Positions 34,402 through 43,586 of a stretch of DNA of 64,000 bases are shown in pieces. This DNA is from Cytophagaceae bacterium. Lineage in GTDB: Bacteria > Bacteroidota > Bacteroidia > Cytophagales > Flexibacteraceae. A program made the translations under genes and the position numbers. Below the pieces are notes generated by a model that worked only from the letters and a program-made list of their open reading frames with translations, was not told the origin of the DNA and searched no databases. Where the stretch lies: the NCBI GenBank assembly GCA_027487695.1, contig JAIYDB010000038.1:1-64000 (forward strand), read 5' to 3'. Each line of letters opens with the position of its first letter. The first letter of the stretch is position 1.

Positions 34402-36360
34402 CTAATGCCCTTTTGGCTCTTCTCTAATCAAACTAAAGTTTGATACTGGCGAAATAATTAGCGGAATCTTTTCAATAGTAAGGTTGCTACTATCTAGTCC
34501 AAATAGTTCGCTATCTGTAAGTGAGAACTGGTCAAATACAAAGTAACTACCCATGAGCAAGCGTTCGTCCCAATCTAAATCATTCTCGTAACTCAAGAAA
34601 TACTTCATCAGTACGAAACGGAAATCGGCACTCATCTTGTTTTTACCAACACTTTGGTATGGACTATCAATGTTAACCTCACCATTACGAACTAGGTCTT
34701 CAACTACCAACCTAAAGAACAAACCAACTCTTGGTTCTATACGGAAGCCAAGGTTAAAGGTTACCCAGATTACATCGTGTTCTGCTTTGTGCTCCACGCT
34801 ATATTTCATGGTATAAGGCTCATCAACTACGTTTACGTGGATAAACCAGAATACTTCAGCACGTTTAGGCCCTCGCTTAAATATGGAATAGATAATCCTG
34901 CTTTCGATGTAGTTACTGCTACCACTGGCAGTCATATAAACCAAGTGGGTAGAGTAACGAGGTACTTCCATATCGTTACTAAGCTCTTCTAGCTTAGGCA
35001 AGTAGGTATTTAAGCTTTCAAAATCGATGAATTTTTGCTTAATCTGGCGGGCACGGTACCAGGCATACATCACATAAATAAGTAGCCCACCCATAATCAT
35101 AGATATGAAACCACCTTCTTGAAACTTAATTGAGTTGGCAATTAAAAAGGATGCTTCTATGATGAAGAAAATGGAAGTAATAGCTACCACCAACACCATA
35201 GGAGTTCTTCTGATTGTCAGATAAGCAGCAATCAAGAAAGTACTCATCATCATGGTTAGCGTTACAGCTAAACCGTATGCCGCTTCCATATTGCTAGATT
35301 CTTCAAAGTAAAGCACTACGCCAATAGTACCAAACATTAAAAACCAGTTGATGAATGGCACATATAACTGCCCCTTAAAAGTGCTCGGATAAATCACTTT
35401 GAGTTTTGGCCAAACGCCTAAACGCATTGCTTCACCCACTAAGGTAAATGAGCCTGAAATCAATGCCTGTGAAGCAATAACCGTAGCAAGGGTCGCTAAT
35501 ATGATCGTTGGCAATTCTAAACCTTCTGGTACAATTCTAAAGAAAGGCTTAATTACATCGAACTGAATACCTGGATTTTCTAAAACAAAGGCTGTTTGAC
35601 CTGCATAACTTAATAATAAACAAAGCTTTACATAACCCCACGTTGCTCTAATATTACCTCTTCCGCAGTGCCCAATATCTGAATACAAGGCCTCTGCTCC
35701 TGTGGTACAAAGGAATACACCTCCTAGTAACCAAAAACCACCCGGATATTCTGCCAACATTTTATAGGCATACATTGGGTTTACTGCTGCAAGTACACCT
35801 GGCGCCTTAATTGCTTCTAAAAGACCAAAAACACCAATGGTGGTAAACCAAAACACCATTACAGGTCCAAAGAATTTACCAATAAAGTTGGTACCAAATT
35901 GCTGTATAGTAAACAGCATTACCAAAATTGCTATTACAATAGGCACCGTGTTTATCTCAGGATTTATAGCCTTAAGTCCTTCAATTGCCGATGAAACCGA
36001 AATGGGTGGGGTAATTATACCATCGGCCAAGAGGAAACCGCCGCCTATAATTGCCGGGAATAAGGTCCACTTATAATACCTGCGTACTAAAGCAAACAAC
36101 GAGAAAATCCCCCCTTCACCGTTGTTATCGGCTCGGAGAGTAATAATTACATACTTAATAGTGGTTTGGAGTGTTAAAGTCCAAAAAACTGCACTTAAAG
36201 CCCCTAGGGCTAGTTCTGGACTTACGTGCTTGTCGCCAAAAATGGCGCCCAAGGCATAAAGTGGTGATGTACCGATATCGCCATATACAATACCGAAAGC
36301 AATTAAGCTACCAGCAAGGGATACCTTATCGAAATTTGATTTATCTGGATGTTGACCCAT
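34402..36360 (-). CDS. kup: Low-affinity potassium transporter Kup
   Basis: Kup/TrkD is a proton-coupled K+ uptake protein. The 652 residues have about 12 membrane helices in the N-terminal two thirds, with family segments YGDIGTSPLYALGAIF, NGEGGIFSLFALV, LLADGIITPPISVSSAIEGL and GAEALYSDIGHCGR. A cytosolic tail of about 190 residues follows. No other K+ uptake genes are adjacent, though a K+ channel-like gene lies two genes away. A complete -33/-7 promoter sits between it and rnr. Confidence 0.96.
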   Translation of the reverse strand: MGQHPDKSNFDKVSLAGSLIAFGIVYGDIGTSPLYALGAIFGDKHVSPELALGALSAVFWTLTLQTTIKYVIITLRADNNGEGGIFSLFALVRRYYKWTLFPAIIGGGFLLADGIITPPISVSSAIEGLKAINPEINTVPIVIAILVMLFTIQQFGTNFIGKFFGPVMVFWFTTIGVFGLLEAIKAPGVLAAVNPMYAYKMLAEYPGGFWLLGGVFLCTTGAEALYSDIGHCGRGNIRATWGYVKLCLLLSYAGQTAFVLENPGIQFDVIKPFFRIVPEGLELPTIILATLATVIASQALISGSFTLVGEAMRLGVWPKLKVIYPSTFKGQLYVPFINWFLMFGTIGVVLYFEESSNMEAAYGLAVTLTMMMSTFLIAAYLTIRRTPMVLVVAITSIFFIIEASFLIANSIKFQEGGFISMIMGGLLIYVMYAWYRARQIKQKFIDFESLNTYLPKLEELSNDMEVPRYSTHLVYMTASGSSNYIESRIIYSIFKRGPKRAEVFWFIHVNVVDEPYTMKYSVEHKAEHDVIWVTFNLGFRIEPRVGLFFRLVVEDLVRNGEVNIDSPYQSVGKNKMSADFRFVLMKYFLSYENDLDWDERLLMGSYFVFDQFSLTDSELFGLDSSNLTIEKIPLIISPVSNFSLIREEPKGH

Positions 36361-36399
36361 TTTGAATTACCTACCAACAGATAGGCGTGTTGACATTCG

Positions 36400-36429
36400 C
36401 AAATGTAATACGCAAGAATTATCTAACAA
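36400..36429 (-). promoter_or_regulatory. Full promoter (TTG-N19-TACATTTG) of kup
   Basis: On the minus strand TTG (36429-36427, within AATTTG) is followed after 19 bases by TACATTTG (36407-36400). The RNA start would be about 36 bases before the kup ATG. Its position in the rnr-kup gap shows kup is not only read through from rnr. Confidence 0.75.
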
Positions 36430-36435
36430 ATTTAT

Positions 36436-38673
36436 TTAGCTACCTCTTTTCTTAAGTCCAGCAGCTTGAGGTGGAACATAGCCTCCCCTACCCTTTTTCA
36501 TGGTCGAATAGTACTCAAGGTCTTCATCAACTAGGCTAAGATCTATGATACGCTTTTCAAGATTACAGTTTTTCACCTTTACTTCTACCTTATCGCCAAA
36601 GGCAATTACTCGCTTGGTGCGGGTACCAATAAGGCGGTAGTTATCAGCATCTAACTCGTAATAATCGTCTTGAAGGTCGCTTATACGCACCATACCTTCG
36701 CATTTGGTGGCAACTATTTCTACATAGAAGCCATATTCAGTAACACCACTTACAATGCCATCCCAAACCTTAGTTTCTTGGAGCATCATAAACTGTACCT
36801 GCTTATACTTGATAGAAGCACGTTCAGCCTCAGCTGCACGCTTTTCTTGTTCGCTGCTGTGCTTACACTGCTTTTCCCATTCCTCTGCATCAACCGATTC
36901 ACCACCTTCTATATAATGTTCAAGTAAACGGTGAGCCATCACATCTGGGTACCTTCTTATTGGTGAAGTAAAGTGAGAGTAATGATCGAAAGCTAAACCA
37001 AAGTGCCCAGAAGCTTCTGTGGTGTATTTGGCCTTACTCATAGTACGCACCGCCAAGTTTTGCAGAATATCTTGTTCTGGTTTATTCTCTAAAGCCGTGA
37101 TAAAGCTATTGAACTGGGTTGCTAACTCATCGTGTTCAGGATCTAACCTATAACCAAACTTCTTAGCAAAGGCAGAAAACACTTTTAAACGATCAGGATC
37201 TGGTGCTTCGTGCACCCTGTAAACCATCGTATTACGGTTTTTACCTTTACGCATATTGAAAACAAACTCTGCCACCTTTTTATTGGCAAGCAACATATAG
37301 TCTTCTATTAACTTATGGGCATCTTTCCTGATTTTAGGGGTAACCGCTAAAGGAGTACCTTTTTCATCAAGCACAAACTTTACTTCTGGGGTTTCAAAGG
37401 CTATAGAACCTTTTTTAAACCGTGCATCTCTTAGAATATAGGCTAACCTATTGAGCAATAACAATTCTTCTTTAAAGTCGCCTTCGGCACATTCCAATAT
37501 TTCTTGGGCTTGTTCGTATGAAAAGCGTCTGTCGCTATGAATTACAGTACGACCGAACCACTGCGATTTTATATTAGCCTGATCGTCTAACTCAAATACT
37601 GCACTAAAAGTAAGCTTATCTTCATTCGGTCTTAGCGAACAAAGGTTATTGCTTAGCTTTTCAGGTAGCATTGGGATAGTTCTATCTACTAAATAAACGG
37701 AAGTAGCTCGTTTATAAGCTTCCTTTTCGAGTTCGGTATTTGGCAATACATAATGGCTAACATCGGCTATATGCACACCTATTTCCCAATTACCATTACT
37801 TAGCTTTTGGATAGATAGCGCATCGTCAAAATCTTTTGCATCGGCAGGGTCAATGGTAAAAGTAGTTACCGAGCGCATATCTCTACGCTTGGCTATTTCT
37901 GCTTCTGATATAGTTTCAGGAATAGCTTGGGCTTCTGCTTCTACTACATCTGGAAATTCATACGGCAAGCCGAATTCCGCCACAATAGCGTGCATTTCGG
38001 TATCATTATCGCCAGCAGGTCCTAACACGGAAGTTACTATACCTACAGGGTTTCTGTCAGAATTACCCCAATCTGTTATCTTAACAATAACCTTATCCGA
38101 GTTTTTGGCCCCGTTAAGATCATCTCTATTTACAAATATATCAAAGTGAGTACGCTTGTTATCAGGAATAACAAAAGCGAACGACCTTCCAATTTCAATT
38201 CTACCGACAAATTCTTGCCTTTTGCGGGCTATGATTTCGGAAACTTCACCCTCAATTTTTCTATTAGCACGACGAGTGAAAAGCCTTACTTTAACAGTAT
38301 CGCCATCTAAGGCACTGCGTAAATTTTCAGCAGCTATAAATATATCTTGCTCCCTACCTTCTACTACAACGTAAGCAAATTTAGGGTTAACAAAATCTAG
38401 TCTTCCCTCAACAAATCTCAATCCAGTACCGCTTTGTAAAGAACCATCGCCAAGCATAAAAATGTCCTTACCATCTACCATTTTGCGTAGAATATCGGCA
38501 AGTTCAATTTTTTCTTCTTTGGTTATGATACCTAACTCTCTGGATAGCTGCTTGAAAGAGTAAGAATTTAGGTTGTTGCGCTCCAGAAAATCTTGGATAA
38601 CAAGGGCATTTAATGCTCTTTTAGATTGTGGGGCCGCTTTAGACTTAGGCGCTGTGGCCTTCGGTTTCTTCAT
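36436..38673 (-). CDS. rnr: Ribonuclease R
   Basis: RNase R is the processive 3'-5' exoribonuclease that digests structured RNA. The 745-residue protein has a short N-terminal helix-turn-helix-like region and cold-shock domains. The RNB catalytic domain opens with TIDPADAKDFDDALSI, where the Asp cluster binds the metals, and includes HIADVSHYV and a SSxxxR-like FTSPIRRYPDVMAHRLL. The C-terminal S1 domain (VWDGIVSGVTEYGFYVEI) is followed by a basic, Gly-rich tail, KKGRGGYVPP. Start and length fit the family. It is divergent from the ion channel gene. Confidence 0.95.
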   Translation of the reverse strand: MKKPKATAPKSKAAPQSKRALNALVIQDFLERNNLNSYSFKQLSRELGIITKEEKIELADILRKMVDGKDIFMLGDGSLQSGTGLRFVEGRLDFVNPKFAYVVVEGREQDIFIAAENLRSALDGDTVKVRLFTRRANRKIEGEVSEIIARKRQEFVGRIEIGRSFAFVIPDNKRTHFDIFVNRDDLNGAKNSDKVIVKITDWGNSDRNPVGIVTSVLGPAGDNDTEMHAIVAEFGLPYEFPDVVEAEAQAIPETISEAEIAKRRDMRSVTTFTIDPADAKDFDDALSIQKLSNGNWEIGVHIADVSHYVLPNTELEKEAYKRATSVYLVDRTIPMLPEKLSNNLCSLRPNEDKLTFSAVFELDDQANIKSQWFGRTVIHSDRRFSYEQAQEILECAEGDFKEELLLLNRLAYILRDARFKKGSIAFETPEVKFVLDEKGTPLAVTPKIRKDAHKLIEDYMLLANKKVAEFVFNMRKGKNRNTMVYRVHEAPDPDRLKVFSAFAKKFGYRLDPEHDELATQFNSFITALENKPEQDILQNLAVRTMSKAKYTTEASGHFGLAFDHYSHFTSPIRRYPDVMAHRLLEHYIEGGESVDAEEWEKQCKHSSEQEKRAAEAERASIKYKQVQFMMLQETKVWDGIVSGVTEYGFYVEIVATKCEGMVRISDLQDDYYELDADNYRLIGTRTKRVIAFGDKVEVKVKNCNLEKRIIDLSLVDEDLEYYSTMKKGRGGYVPPQAAGLKKRGS

Positions 38674-38693
38674 TTATCGAAATACAATTGCAG

Positions 38694-38701
38694 CAAATTT
38701 A
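38694..38701 (-). promoter_or_regulatory. -7 element (TAAATTTG) of rnr
   Basis: On the minus strand TAAATTTG followed by CTG lies 20 bases before the rnr ATG, matching TAnnTTTG. No TTG at 19-base spacing is present. Confidence 0.45.
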
Positions 38702-38848
38702 AGGTTTTTTTAACCATTGTTATGATTTTAGCCTTTTAATTAAAAGGATAATAAAAAGGTAACAGGAATTGTTAATAAAGGCAAAGTAAGCCTAACCCTT
38801 CCTATCCTCTTTAATTAGTATCTTTAGGTATTCATACTTGCACTTTCA

Positions 38849-39682
38849 ATGAATAATACATTCAGAAACAATCTATATAAGTTACTAGATCCTACAGCCT
38901 TGCGTAGGCATAGATCTAGCTTTGTTGTGGAGTTTATCATTCTAGGCTTGGTTCTAGTAAACTGCATCATTATATCCATAGAAACTATACCTGATATTGC
39001 CGATGATATTAGGCAAGAACTTCGGTATGCGGAATTATTCATAACAGCAGTTTTTGCTATTGAATATGTATTACGATTGTATGTAGCCCCAGAACGATAT
39101 TCTAAGGAGCTAACAAATACTGAAGCTAGGGTAAAATATATATTTACTACGGGTGCTATAATCGATTTTATTTCCATTACCCCTTTGTTCTTCTTTTCTG
39201 CACACGGTGGGGTTGTTAGAATTTTGAAAATAGTACGCATCCTTAGAATTTTAAAAGCAGTTCGTTATATGCGCTCACTTCGTGAGTTTGGCGATGTATT
39301 AAAAGGCAAAAGGGAGGAACTATTGATATCGTTCACTTTCATATTATTTCTACTCTTTATAGTTAGCTCTGTAATCTATGTAGTTGAGCATAAGGCACAG
39401 CCTGAAGTGTTTAAGTCAATACCGCACGCAATGTGGTATGGGGTATCTACGCTAACTACTGTCGGCTATGGCGATATGTACCCAATAACTCCCCTAGGCA
39501 AAATACTTGGTGGTCTGTCAGCTATTTTAGGTATAGGTTTATTCTCCTTACCTGCAGGTATCATAGCCGGTGGATTTGCGGAAAACATTACCCAAAAAAG
39601 AGTAAAAGCAGAACATACGAGAACTAGAAAACAAGCTGAAAGCTTTCATTACTGCCCTCATTGCGGTAAAAAGCTGAATTAA
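38849..39682 (+). CDS. Voltage-gated-type potassium channel
   Basis: The 277-residue protein is a six-helix ion channel. S1 is EFIILGLVLVNCIIISIE. S4 is rich in Arg/Lys (VRILKIVRILRILKAVRYMR), as in voltage sensors. The pore loop has the K+ selectivity filter TTVGYGDMYPITPLG, and the last helix is KILGGLSAILGIGLFSLPAGIIAGGF. The C-terminus ends in a zinc-ribbon-like YCPHCGKKL, an unusual tail for a channel. It would allow K+ flux, perhaps balancing Kup. It is divergent from rnr across 175 bases. Confidence 0.92.
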   Translation: MNNTFRNNLYKLLDPTALRRHRSSFVVEFIILGLVLVNCIIISIETIPDIADDIRQELRYAELFITAVFAIEYVLRLYVAPERYSKELTNTEARVKYIFTTGAIIDFISITPLFFFSAHGGVVRILKIVRILRILKAVRYMRSLREFGDVLKGKREELLISFTFILFLLFIVSSVIYVVEHKAQPEVFKSIPHAMWYGVSTLTTVGYGDMYPITPLGKILGGLSAILGIGLFSLPAGIIAGGFAENITQKRVKAEHTRTRKQAESFHYCPHCGKKLN

Positions 39683-39741
39683 TGTAAATTTTGTGAACTT
39701 TATAGCCTTACTATACGTTCATTATTTAGAACTTGATTCGT

Positions 39742-40374
39742 ATGGAAACTACTAAAGAACATTTACAGCATCAATTTACCGATTACTTACTGCGCCACGG
39801 CTCAGAACCTGCCTCAATTTATCTGTTTGCAGCTGATAACGGTATTTCGGAGGCCGATTTCTATGGACATTTTAATAGTTTCAAAGCCATACATCAAAGT
39901 ATTTGGGAGAGTTTGTTTAGCTCGGTTTATTCTAAATTAGAGGCCGACGAAACCTACCAAGCCTACACTGTAAGAGAAAAATTACTTGCATTTTACTATA
40001 CACTAGTTCAAGAGCTATTGAAACATAGGAGCTATGTGAACTGGTCTATAAAGCAAGTAAAAAATCCTGTTTCGTTACCTGCTGGTTTAGATATGGTAAA
40101 AAAGCACTTCGTTAACTATGCAAAAGACCTTGTAAGTAAAGGAGTAGAAACAGGAGAAATAGCCCAACGCCCAGTTATAACTGATAGATATGGCGATGCC
40201 CTTTGGTTACAATGGGTATTTGTTGTGCAGTTCTGGTTGAAAGATGAAACTAAGGATTTTGAACGTACCGATGCTGCCATTGAAAAGGCAGTGAATCTAA
40301 GTATGGATTTGATGGGCAGAAACACCCTTGATAGTGCCTTTGACTTTGCTAAGTTCTTAATTAACAGCAAGTAG
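39742..40374 (+). CDS. TetR-like transcriptional regulator
   Basis: The 210-residue protein has a TetR-type N-terminal region in which a helix-turn-helix can be made out (PASIYLFAADNGISEADFYGHFNSFKAIHQSIW), although its residues differ from the standard TetR pattern. An all-helical C-terminal domain follows. The start is placed at METTKEHL; a TTG at 39733 is 9 bases upstream. The AarF-like kinase gene follows 47 bases later in the same direction. The neighbourhood suggests it regulates, or is cotranscribed with, that gene. Its ligand is unknown. Confidence 0.75.
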   Translation: METTKEHLQHQFTDYLLRHGSEPASIYLFAADNGISEADFYGHFNSFKAIHQSIWESLFSSVYSKLEADETYQAYTVREKLLAFYYTLVQELLKHRSYVNWSIKQVKNPVSLPAGLDMVKKHFVNYAKDLVSKGVETGEIAQRPVITDRYGDALWLQWVFVVQFWLKDETKDFERTDAAIEKAVNLSMDLMGRNTLDSAFDFAKFLINSK

Positions 40375-40421
40375 TAATTACCAATTTCCTTAACTAACAA
40401 TTTATTTCTTGAAAGCATATT

Positions 40422-41762
40422 ATGCAAAAAGAACAAAGTAGTATCCCTACTACCAAGGTTGCTCGTGCATCCGAATTTGTAAAAACAGGTTTTAAAATTG
40501 GCGTTAATCACGTTAAGTATTATACTAAAAAGGCTTTTGACCCTTCTACTACCAAAGATGAGTTACACGAACTTAATGCGGTAGATATATATGATAGCCT
40601 TAGCCAACTTAAAGGTTCTGCTTTAAAGGTGGCTCAAATGATGAGTATGGATAGAAACATACTCCCTAAGCAATATTCTGAGCGGTTCCAATTAAGTCAG
40701 TATAGCGCTCCCCCACTATCAGGTCCTTTGGTAGTGAAAACATTTCAAAAATACTTCGGCAAATCGCCATCTGAGATGTACGATAAGTTTGAGATGAATG
40801 CCAATAATGCCGCATCTATCGGGCAGGTGCATATTGCCTATAAAAACGAAAAAAAACTGGCAGTAAAAGTTCAATATCCTGGCATAGCCGATAGTATTAG
40901 TTCTGACCTTAAGATGGTTAAGCCCTTTGCTGTTAGGCTTATGGGACTTAATGAAGCTGATATAGATAACTATATGGCTGAGGTTGAAATTAAGCTGATG
41001 GAAGAAACCGATTACTTATTAGAAGTAAAACGCGGAACGGAAATTTCAGAAGCCTGTGCGCACATTGAAGGTTTGTTTTTCCCTCAGTATTATCCTGAAT
41101 TATCTTGTCCTAAGATTATTACCATGGATTGGCTGGAAGGTAAACACCTGAAAGACTTTATGGAAACCAATCCTCCTCAAGAAGTATTGGATAGAATTGG
41201 ACAAACTCTTTGGGATTTCTATGAATTTCAATTGCACCGTTTGCGTTCCGTTCATGCCGATCCGCACCCGGGTAACTTCTATTTTACCCCAGATGGCAGA
41301 GTTGGTATTATAGATTTTGGTTGCGTGAAGGAAATTTCTGAGCAGTTTTATTATGATTACTTCTCTTTGATTAACCCTGAAACCGTTACGAATAGAGAAC
41401 GTTCAGATAGGCTTTTCAAAAAGCTAAAGTTCATTTACGATATTGAATCGGCCGCAGATAGAGATGTGTACTCAGGCATTTTTATTAGGATGATTGAAAT
41501 GCTAGGAAGACCATTCCACGAAGAATACTTCGATTTTGGTGACGATTCTTACTTTGATGAAGTATATGAATATGGCGAACAACTTACCCGTATGAAAGAG
41601 GTAAGAGATAGCAAGCACCCAAGAGGGGTAAGAGATGGTTTATATGTGAACCGTACTTATTACGGCCTATATAGCATCCTTAACCAATTGAGAGCTAGAG
41701 TAAAAACGCATAGCCGTTTTATGGAACCAGACTTTGAGCAAGAAGCGGCTGCATTTATGTAG
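40422..41762 (+). CDS. AarF/UbiB-family atypical kinase
   Basis: The 446-residue protein belongs to the ABC1/UbiB atypical kinase family (bacterial AarF, mitochondrial COQ8). Motifs are ALKVAQMMSMD, the family KxGQ position written K-V-A-Q, and an Ala-rich loop equivalent (NAASIGQVHIAY). The ATP lysine lies in KLAVKVQYPGI, the catalytic segment is VHADPHPGNFYF, and the metal-binding DFG is in IIDFGCVKEI. Family members support ubiquinone synthesis or lipid metabolism. Bacteroidota usually use menaquinone, so the role here is open. The preceding TetR-like gene is a likely partner. Confidence 0.9.
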   Translation: MQKEQSSIPTTKVARASEFVKTGFKIGVNHVKYYTKKAFDPSTTKDELHELNAVDIYDSLSQLKGSALKVAQMMSMDRNILPKQYSERFQLSQYSAPPLSGPLVVKTFQKYFGKSPSEMYDKFEMNANNAASIGQVHIAYKNEKKLAVKVQYPGIADSISSDLKMVKPFAVRLMGLNEADIDNYMAEVEIKLMEETDYLLEVKRGTEISEACAHIEGLFFPQYYPELSCPKIITMDWLEGKHLKDFMETNPPQEVLDRIGQTLWDFYEFQLHRLRSVHADPHPGNFYFTPDGRVGIIDFGCVKEISEQFYYDYFSLINPETVTNRERSDRLFKKLKFIYDIESAADRDVYSGIFIRMIEMLGRPFHEEYFDFGDDSYFDEVYEYGEQLTRMKEVRDSKHPRGVRDGLYVNRTYYGLYSILNQLRARVKTHSRFMEPDFEQEAAAFM

Positions 41763-41768
41763 TAGCTT

Positions 41769-41815
41769 AAGCCTCAAATAATTTTAGTGTCCTTGAAAAA
41801 GGGGGCTTTATTTTT
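41769..41815 (+). terminator. Probable terminator of the TetR/AarF operon
   Basis: AAGCCTC can pair with GGGGCTT (one G-T wobble) around a loop that contains a small CCTT-GAAA-AAGG hairpin. TTATTTTTGG follows. The structure is imperfect but correctly placed 7 bases after the stop. Confidence 0.5.
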
Positions 41816-41829
41816 GGATTAAAGAAATA

Positions 41830-42225
41830 CTAGTGTTTGTGGTCAATTTCGCAGGCTGCTCCCTTGTGCAACAATTTACTATCTGTTGTAAAGGCTATAA
41901 ACACAATGATTGCTGTAATTACAGAAGCCACAATTTCAGTAGTACCGTGAAAATGAAATGCAGCATTAGCAATGCTCTGTCCAATGATTGAGCCTAAAAA
42001 CAATAGCGATGGCAGCCAAGAACCGTGCAACCTTTGGTTTTTGAAGAATGTAAAATACCAAATCAGAAAAGTTGGAACTATCACCACCCCAGCAATTAGC
42101 CAATGATTGTGCTCAATATGAACAAAACTCGGTACCGTACTTATTAAAAAAGGAGTAGCCATACAGTGTATGGTGCATAAGCTCGATGCAACTAATCCCA
42201 TTAATCTGGTACCTACTTTTTTCAT
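41830..42225 (-). CDS. MerC-domain membrane protein
   Basis: The 131-residue protein has four membrane helices. The early LCTIHCMATPFL carries the Cys-x3-Cys pair of MerC proteins, and a His-rich stretch (VHIEHNHW) and terminus (CEIDHKH) could bind metal. MerC proteins were first known as mercury importers, but many Bacteroidota copies are probably involved in zinc or other metal handling. The promoter is overlaid by a perfect 27-bp palindrome, so metal-dependent repression is likely. It shares direction with the glycosyltransferase, 44 bases upstream, but has its own -7 element. Confidence 0.8.
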   Translation of the reverse strand: MKKVGTRLMGLVASSLCTIHCMATPFLISTVPSFVHIEHNHWLIAGVVIVPTFLIWYFTFFKNQRLHGSWLPSLLFLGSIIGQSIANAAFHFHGTTEIVASVITAIIVFIAFTTDSKLLHKGAACEIDHKH

Positions 42226-42232
42226 TAGAATG

Positions 42233-42240
42233 CAAAGATA
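42233..42240 (-). promoter_or_regulatory. -7 element (TATCTTTG) of merC
   Basis: On the minus strand TATCTTTG followed by CA lies 7 bases before the merC ATG, immediately downstream of the palindrome. The leader would be only a few bases long. Confidence 0.6.
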
Positions 42241-42243
42241 ATT

Positions 42244-42270
42244 GCTTTATGCAATTATGTTGCATAAAGC
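42244..42270 (-). promoter_or_regulatory. Perfect 27-bp palindromic operator of merC
   Basis: GCTTTATGCAA-TTATG-TTGCATAAAGC: both 11-base arms match exactly. It covers the region where the -33 element and spacer of the merC promoter should be, and its last base is the first base of the upstream gene's stop codon. The position is classic for a repressor site. The TGCAA/TTGCA core resembles Fur-superfamily (Zur-type) boxes as I recall them for this phylum. No T-run follows, so it is not a terminator. Confidence 0.7.
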
Positions 42271-43445
42271 TAATCAGAAACTTCCATTATTTTTATTAAT
42301 GAGGCTAACTTACTTATAGCCATATCGTTATTAAATTCCTTTGCTTGGGTAAAGGAGTTGCTTTTTACCTGTAAGTATGTCTGTTGGTCCTTAAACAAGG
42401 CAATGATTTCATTGGCACAAGTTTCATTTTCCACATGATTGCTTGGCTGATAAATGCCTAGTTTCTTAGTAGTGACTAATTCTTTGAGCCAACCTTCAAA
42501 GTTTAAAATGATTGGCACCCCAGCTACCAAACTATCAAAGAACTTATTCGGACTTCCACTCCCCAAAATAGGTGCCTCTTTATTGAACGACACATAACTA
42601 AAGTGGCACTTTTCTAGGTAGGTTTTAATGCCCGCTAAGTTGGTTCTAGGCCATTCTTCCAGATTATCAGATAGCCCTTCTGCTTTAATCTTATTCAAGA
42701 ACAACTCCTTTTCGTTACCCTCGCCAGCAAAAACAAAACGCCATTGGTTCGGAATTTTAGCTTGCAAGGCTTTTAGCAATGGAATAACCTGAGTTATTCT
42801 ATTAGCTAAACCCAATGTACCAAAATAGCCAATAGTTATGGGGTAGTCTATATTAACTGAATTACTGAGCTTAAAAAAATCAGTATTGGCTATGTTTGGG
42901 ATAACTGTAATTGGAGTTTTAATTCCTTGTTTTTCAATTACTTGCTGCATATCAGGAGATAGAACCACAATAGATTCAGCTTCCCGATAACCAGTTAACG
43001 CTAACCACTTTGCTATTGACCTTAAAAATCCATTTTTAATAAATCCCAAGGCAATAGGTGCCTCTGGCCATAAATCTCGTACTTCAAAAATAAAGGGTAT
43101 GCCTTTTGTCCATTTCAAGAACAGGGCCGGCACTAAAATAGTTAAGGGGGTAGAAGTAGCATAAATCAAATCAGGTTTTGGTAGTTTGGCGGCAAGCCAA
43201 TAAGCCTTCACCATAAAGCTAAAGAAAGCCATTATTCTGCCTAATACTCCCTTGTTATGGCTGTAATGGTCTTTGATATAATGTACGATAAAGCCATCAA
43301 ATTCAACTAATTTATTCGTTTTACCACCAGTTATAATGGTAACTAAATGTCCTTCCTTAACTAATCCATTAGCTAAATACCACGACCGTACCGCCCCGCT
43401 TTCTTCAGGAGTTTTAAAGTACTGATGTAAATAGATAATGCGCAC
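42270..43445 (-). CDS. Family 4 glycosyltransferase
   Basis: The 391-residue protein is a GT-B fold retaining glycosyltransferase. The N-terminal Rossmann half starts with IIYLHQYFKTPEESGAVRSWYLANGL, close to WbuB/colanic-type transferases, followed by IFEVRDLWPEAPI. The C-terminal half has YFGTLGLANR and a donor-binding GSGSPNKFFDSLVAGVPIILN, where the E-x7-E motif is replaced in part. A GTG start is used. It stands alone, without a polysaccharide cluster. The substrate could be a surface glycan or O-antigen unit, but is not predictable. Confidence 0.85.
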   Translation of the reverse strand: MRIIYLHQYFKTPEESGAVRSWYLANGLVKEGHLVTIITGGKTNKLVEFDGFIVHYIKDHYSHNKGVLGRIMAFFSFMVKAYWLAAKLPKPDLIYATSTPLTILVPALFLKWTKGIPFIFEVRDLWPEAPIALGFIKNGFLRSIAKWLALTGYREAESIVVLSPDMQQVIEKQGIKTPITVIPNIANTDFFKLSNSVNIDYPITIGYFGTLGLANRITQVIPLLKALQAKIPNQWRFVFAGEGNEKELFLNKIKAEGLSDNLEEWPRTNLAGIKTYLEKCHFSYVSFNKEAPILGSGSPNKFFDSLVAGVPIILNFEGWLKELVTTKKLGIYQPSNHVENETCANEIIALFKDQQTYLQVKSNSFTQAKEFNNDMAISKLASLIKIMEVSD

Positions 43446-43586
43446 CTTTTAGAATTGATATTTATGGCTACATAGTTAATAAAAAACAGAAATTATCAGT
43501 TGTATTTAAAATGTTTCTAAAGAAAATGTACCTTTAGGCATAGATTTAAAATCGAACTACTACCTACTCAATTACACTTACCCTTA

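Noticed and set aside
43446-43586. FMN riboswitch before ribBA
   Set aside because: The 141-base gap lacks the conserved RFN-element blocks and is too short for the complete structure plus an expression platform.
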